A model generated the notes under the pieces. That model was not told the origin of the DNA. It did not search any database and saw nothing but the letters and a program-made list of their open reading frames with translations. Below are positions 62,855-64,000 of a DNA stretch of 64,000 nucleotides, in pieces; within the stretch, counting starts at the first letter, position 1; every line of letters begins with the position of its first letter. The stretch is from Stappia albiluteola (GTDB taxonomy: Bacteria; Pseudomonadota; Alphaproteobacteria; Rhizobiales; Stappiaceae). The stretch is taken from contig NZ_JACFXV010000061.1 in NCBI RefSeq assembly GCF_014050225.1, positions 1-64,000 on the forward strand. Direction: 5' to 3'. The translations under genes were made by a program, and so were the position numbers.

Positions 62855-63811
62855 ATGGAGTGGATCGGGCTTCTGAACTACGCCGTCTTCATGGCGATAT
62901 TCATCGGCATCTATGCCCTGCTGGCGATCGGCCTGAACATCCAGTGGGGCTTCACCGGGCTTTTCAATGCGGGCATCGCCGGCTTCTTCGCGGTCGGCGC
63001 CTATGTTTCGGCAATCCTGACCTCGCCCTATGCCGAAGGGCGCATCGGCGGGTTCGAAATGCCGGTGGTGATCGGTTGGCTGGGGGCGATGGTGGCTGCC
63101 GGGGCGATTGCATGGCCCATCGGTAAGGTCTGCCTGCGCTTTCGTTCCGACTACCTTGCGATTGCGACAATAGGTGTTGCCGAGATCATCCGCCTCGTCA
63201 TCAAGTCGGAGGACTGGCTGACCAATTCGGCGCGCGGCATTACGGATATCCCGCGGCCCTTCGGCGATCTTCCCTACGTGCAGTCGCAGCTTGCCTATCT
63301 GGCGATCGTCGCGGCGGTGCTGCTGGCCGCCTATCTGCTGGTCGAACGGCAGATCGCTTCGCCCTGGGGGCGCATGATGCGGGCGATCCGCGACAACGAG
63401 ACCGCGGCCAGGGCGATGGGCAAGGACGTGCCGTTCCGGCGGCTTGAAGCCTTTGTCTTCGGCGCGGCGCTGATGGGGCTGGGCGGTGCGCTCTTCGCGC
63501 ATTTGAACCGTGCGATCACGCCGGAGGCGATCGATCCGATGGTCGCCACCTTCCTCGTCTGGATCATGCTGATCCTCGGCGGCTCGGGCAACAATCGCGG
63601 CGCGATCCTTGGCGTGGCGGTCGTGTGGATCATCTGGTCCATGTCCGAGATCCTGACCGACCGCCTGCCGGCGGAAATGGCGGTGAAGGCGAAATATATC
63701 CGTGTCTTCCTGATCGGGCTGATGCTGCAGCTGGTGTTGCGCTTCCGTCCCGAAGGCATACTCCCCGAGCGCCAGCGGGAGGCTGAAATCTCAACAGATT
63801 CCGCTAAGTAA
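62855..63811 (+). CDS. Branched-chain-type ABC permease (LivM-like)
   Basis: A 318-residue permease. Blocks: YALLAIGLNIQWGFTGLFNAG, DYLAIATIGVAEIIRLV and GRMMRAIRDNETAARAMGKDV, all usual for LivM. AGGAG precedes ATG 62855, 9 bp after the LivH stop. A 102-bp gap with a modest G+C-rich dyad (about 63874-63892) follows before the binding-protein gene. Confidence 0.93.
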   Translation: MEWIGLLNYAVFMAIFIGIYALLAIGLNIQWGFTGLFNAGIAGFFAVGAYVSAILTSPYAEGRIGGFEMPVVIGWLGAMVAAGAIAWPIGKVCLRFRSDYLAIATIGVAEIIRLVIKSEDWLTNSARGITDIPRPFGDLPYVQSQLAYLAIVAAVLLAAYLLVERQIASPWGRMMRAIRDNETAARAMGKDVPFRRLEAFVFGAALMGLGGALFAHLNRAITPEAIDPMVATFLVWIMLILGGSGNNRGAILGVAVVWIIWSMSEILTDRLPAEMAVKAKYIRVFLIGLMLQLVLRFRPEGILPERQREAEISTDSAK

Positions 63812-63913
63812 GATCTTGAGCGCATCGGGCTTCCGGCTAAGACTGCGCCGGGAATTGCAGTCACAAGGCGGCGGGAGCGAGGTCCTGCCGCGAAGAAGGG
63901 TGGAGGATTGAAA

Positions 63914-64000
63914 ATGAGGAAATCCAGTCTGGCCTTTGTCGGCGTCCTGCTCGGCGCGACGGCGTTGGCCCATCCGGCGAGCGCCGACGTGAAGATTGGC
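63914..64000 (+). CDS. Branched-chain-type ABC binding protein, 3' end missing
   Basis: Only the first 29 codons lie in the window. They encode a signal peptide (MRKSSLAFVGVLLGATALA, cleavage near ASA-DV) and the first mature residues DVKIG, the usual start of LivJ-type periplasmic binding proteins. GGAGG lies 7 bp before the ATG. Its place after LivM makes it the binding protein of the kyn-linked importer. Confidence 0.8.
   Translation, partial: MRKSSLAFVGVLLGATALAHPASADVKIG

Overview
The window is high-GC alphaproteobacterial DNA, most likely from a member of the Hyphomicrobiales (Rhizobiales). This is inferred from codon and base composition, AGGAGG-type ribosome sites, many ATGA-coupled ABC-transporter operons, a TAXI/TRAP system with a fused permease, and dispersed GTCAT...ATCCA palindromes. 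No rRNA, tRNA, CRISPR array or intact transposase gene was seen. Two genes run off the window: a giant adhesin on the left and a substrate-binding protein on the right.

Layout. 1-8464: a VCBS/cadherin, FG-GAP and RTX adhesin, a TIGR03032/DUF4915 protein, and a type I secretion ABC exporter with its HlyD adaptor. 8472-20288: an unsaturated-uronate (pectin or rhamnogalacturonan) utilisation locus with kduD, an alpha/beta hydrolase, an oligosaccharide ABC importer, a large putative carbohydrate-active protein, kduI, a GH105 hydrolase and a divergent LacI regulator. 20285-28296: LysR, aminotransferase, ureohydrolase, a Pot-type ABC importer and a nitrilase-family amidase, a probable guanidino-compound or polyamine catabolic cluster. 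28982-35217: phnD-phnC-phnE-phnE, an unusual HAD protein and a Na/Pi cotransporter with a PhoU-like tail. 35916-40693: the prkA-yeaH-spoVR stress operon.

40761-43342 is a repeat island of about 25 palindromic modules around one small predicted membrane-protein gene. A copy of the same module series lies inverted at 28346-28700. 43469-51479: trmO, then a divergent MmgE/PrpD gene and a TAXI-TRAP importer, UspF-like and SAF-domain dehydrogenase operon. 51492-55462: an orphan VasI/TagO-like periplasmic protein and a chemoreceptor with a C-terminal PilZ domain. 55879-56149: a short MITE-like element whose flanking CTAG supplies the stop codon of sdaA. 57742-64000: kynureninase, tryptophan 2,3-dioxygenase and formylkynurenine formamidase, followed at 28 bp by a five-gene branched-chain-type ABC importer.

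Taken together these are scavenging modules typical of a plant- or sediment-associated heterotroph: separate import-plus-degradation cassettes for pectic sugars, guanidino or polyamine nitrogen, organophosphorus compounds, an unknown organic acid and tryptophan, together with adhesion and chemotaxis functions. Substrate assignments are inferred from families and context.
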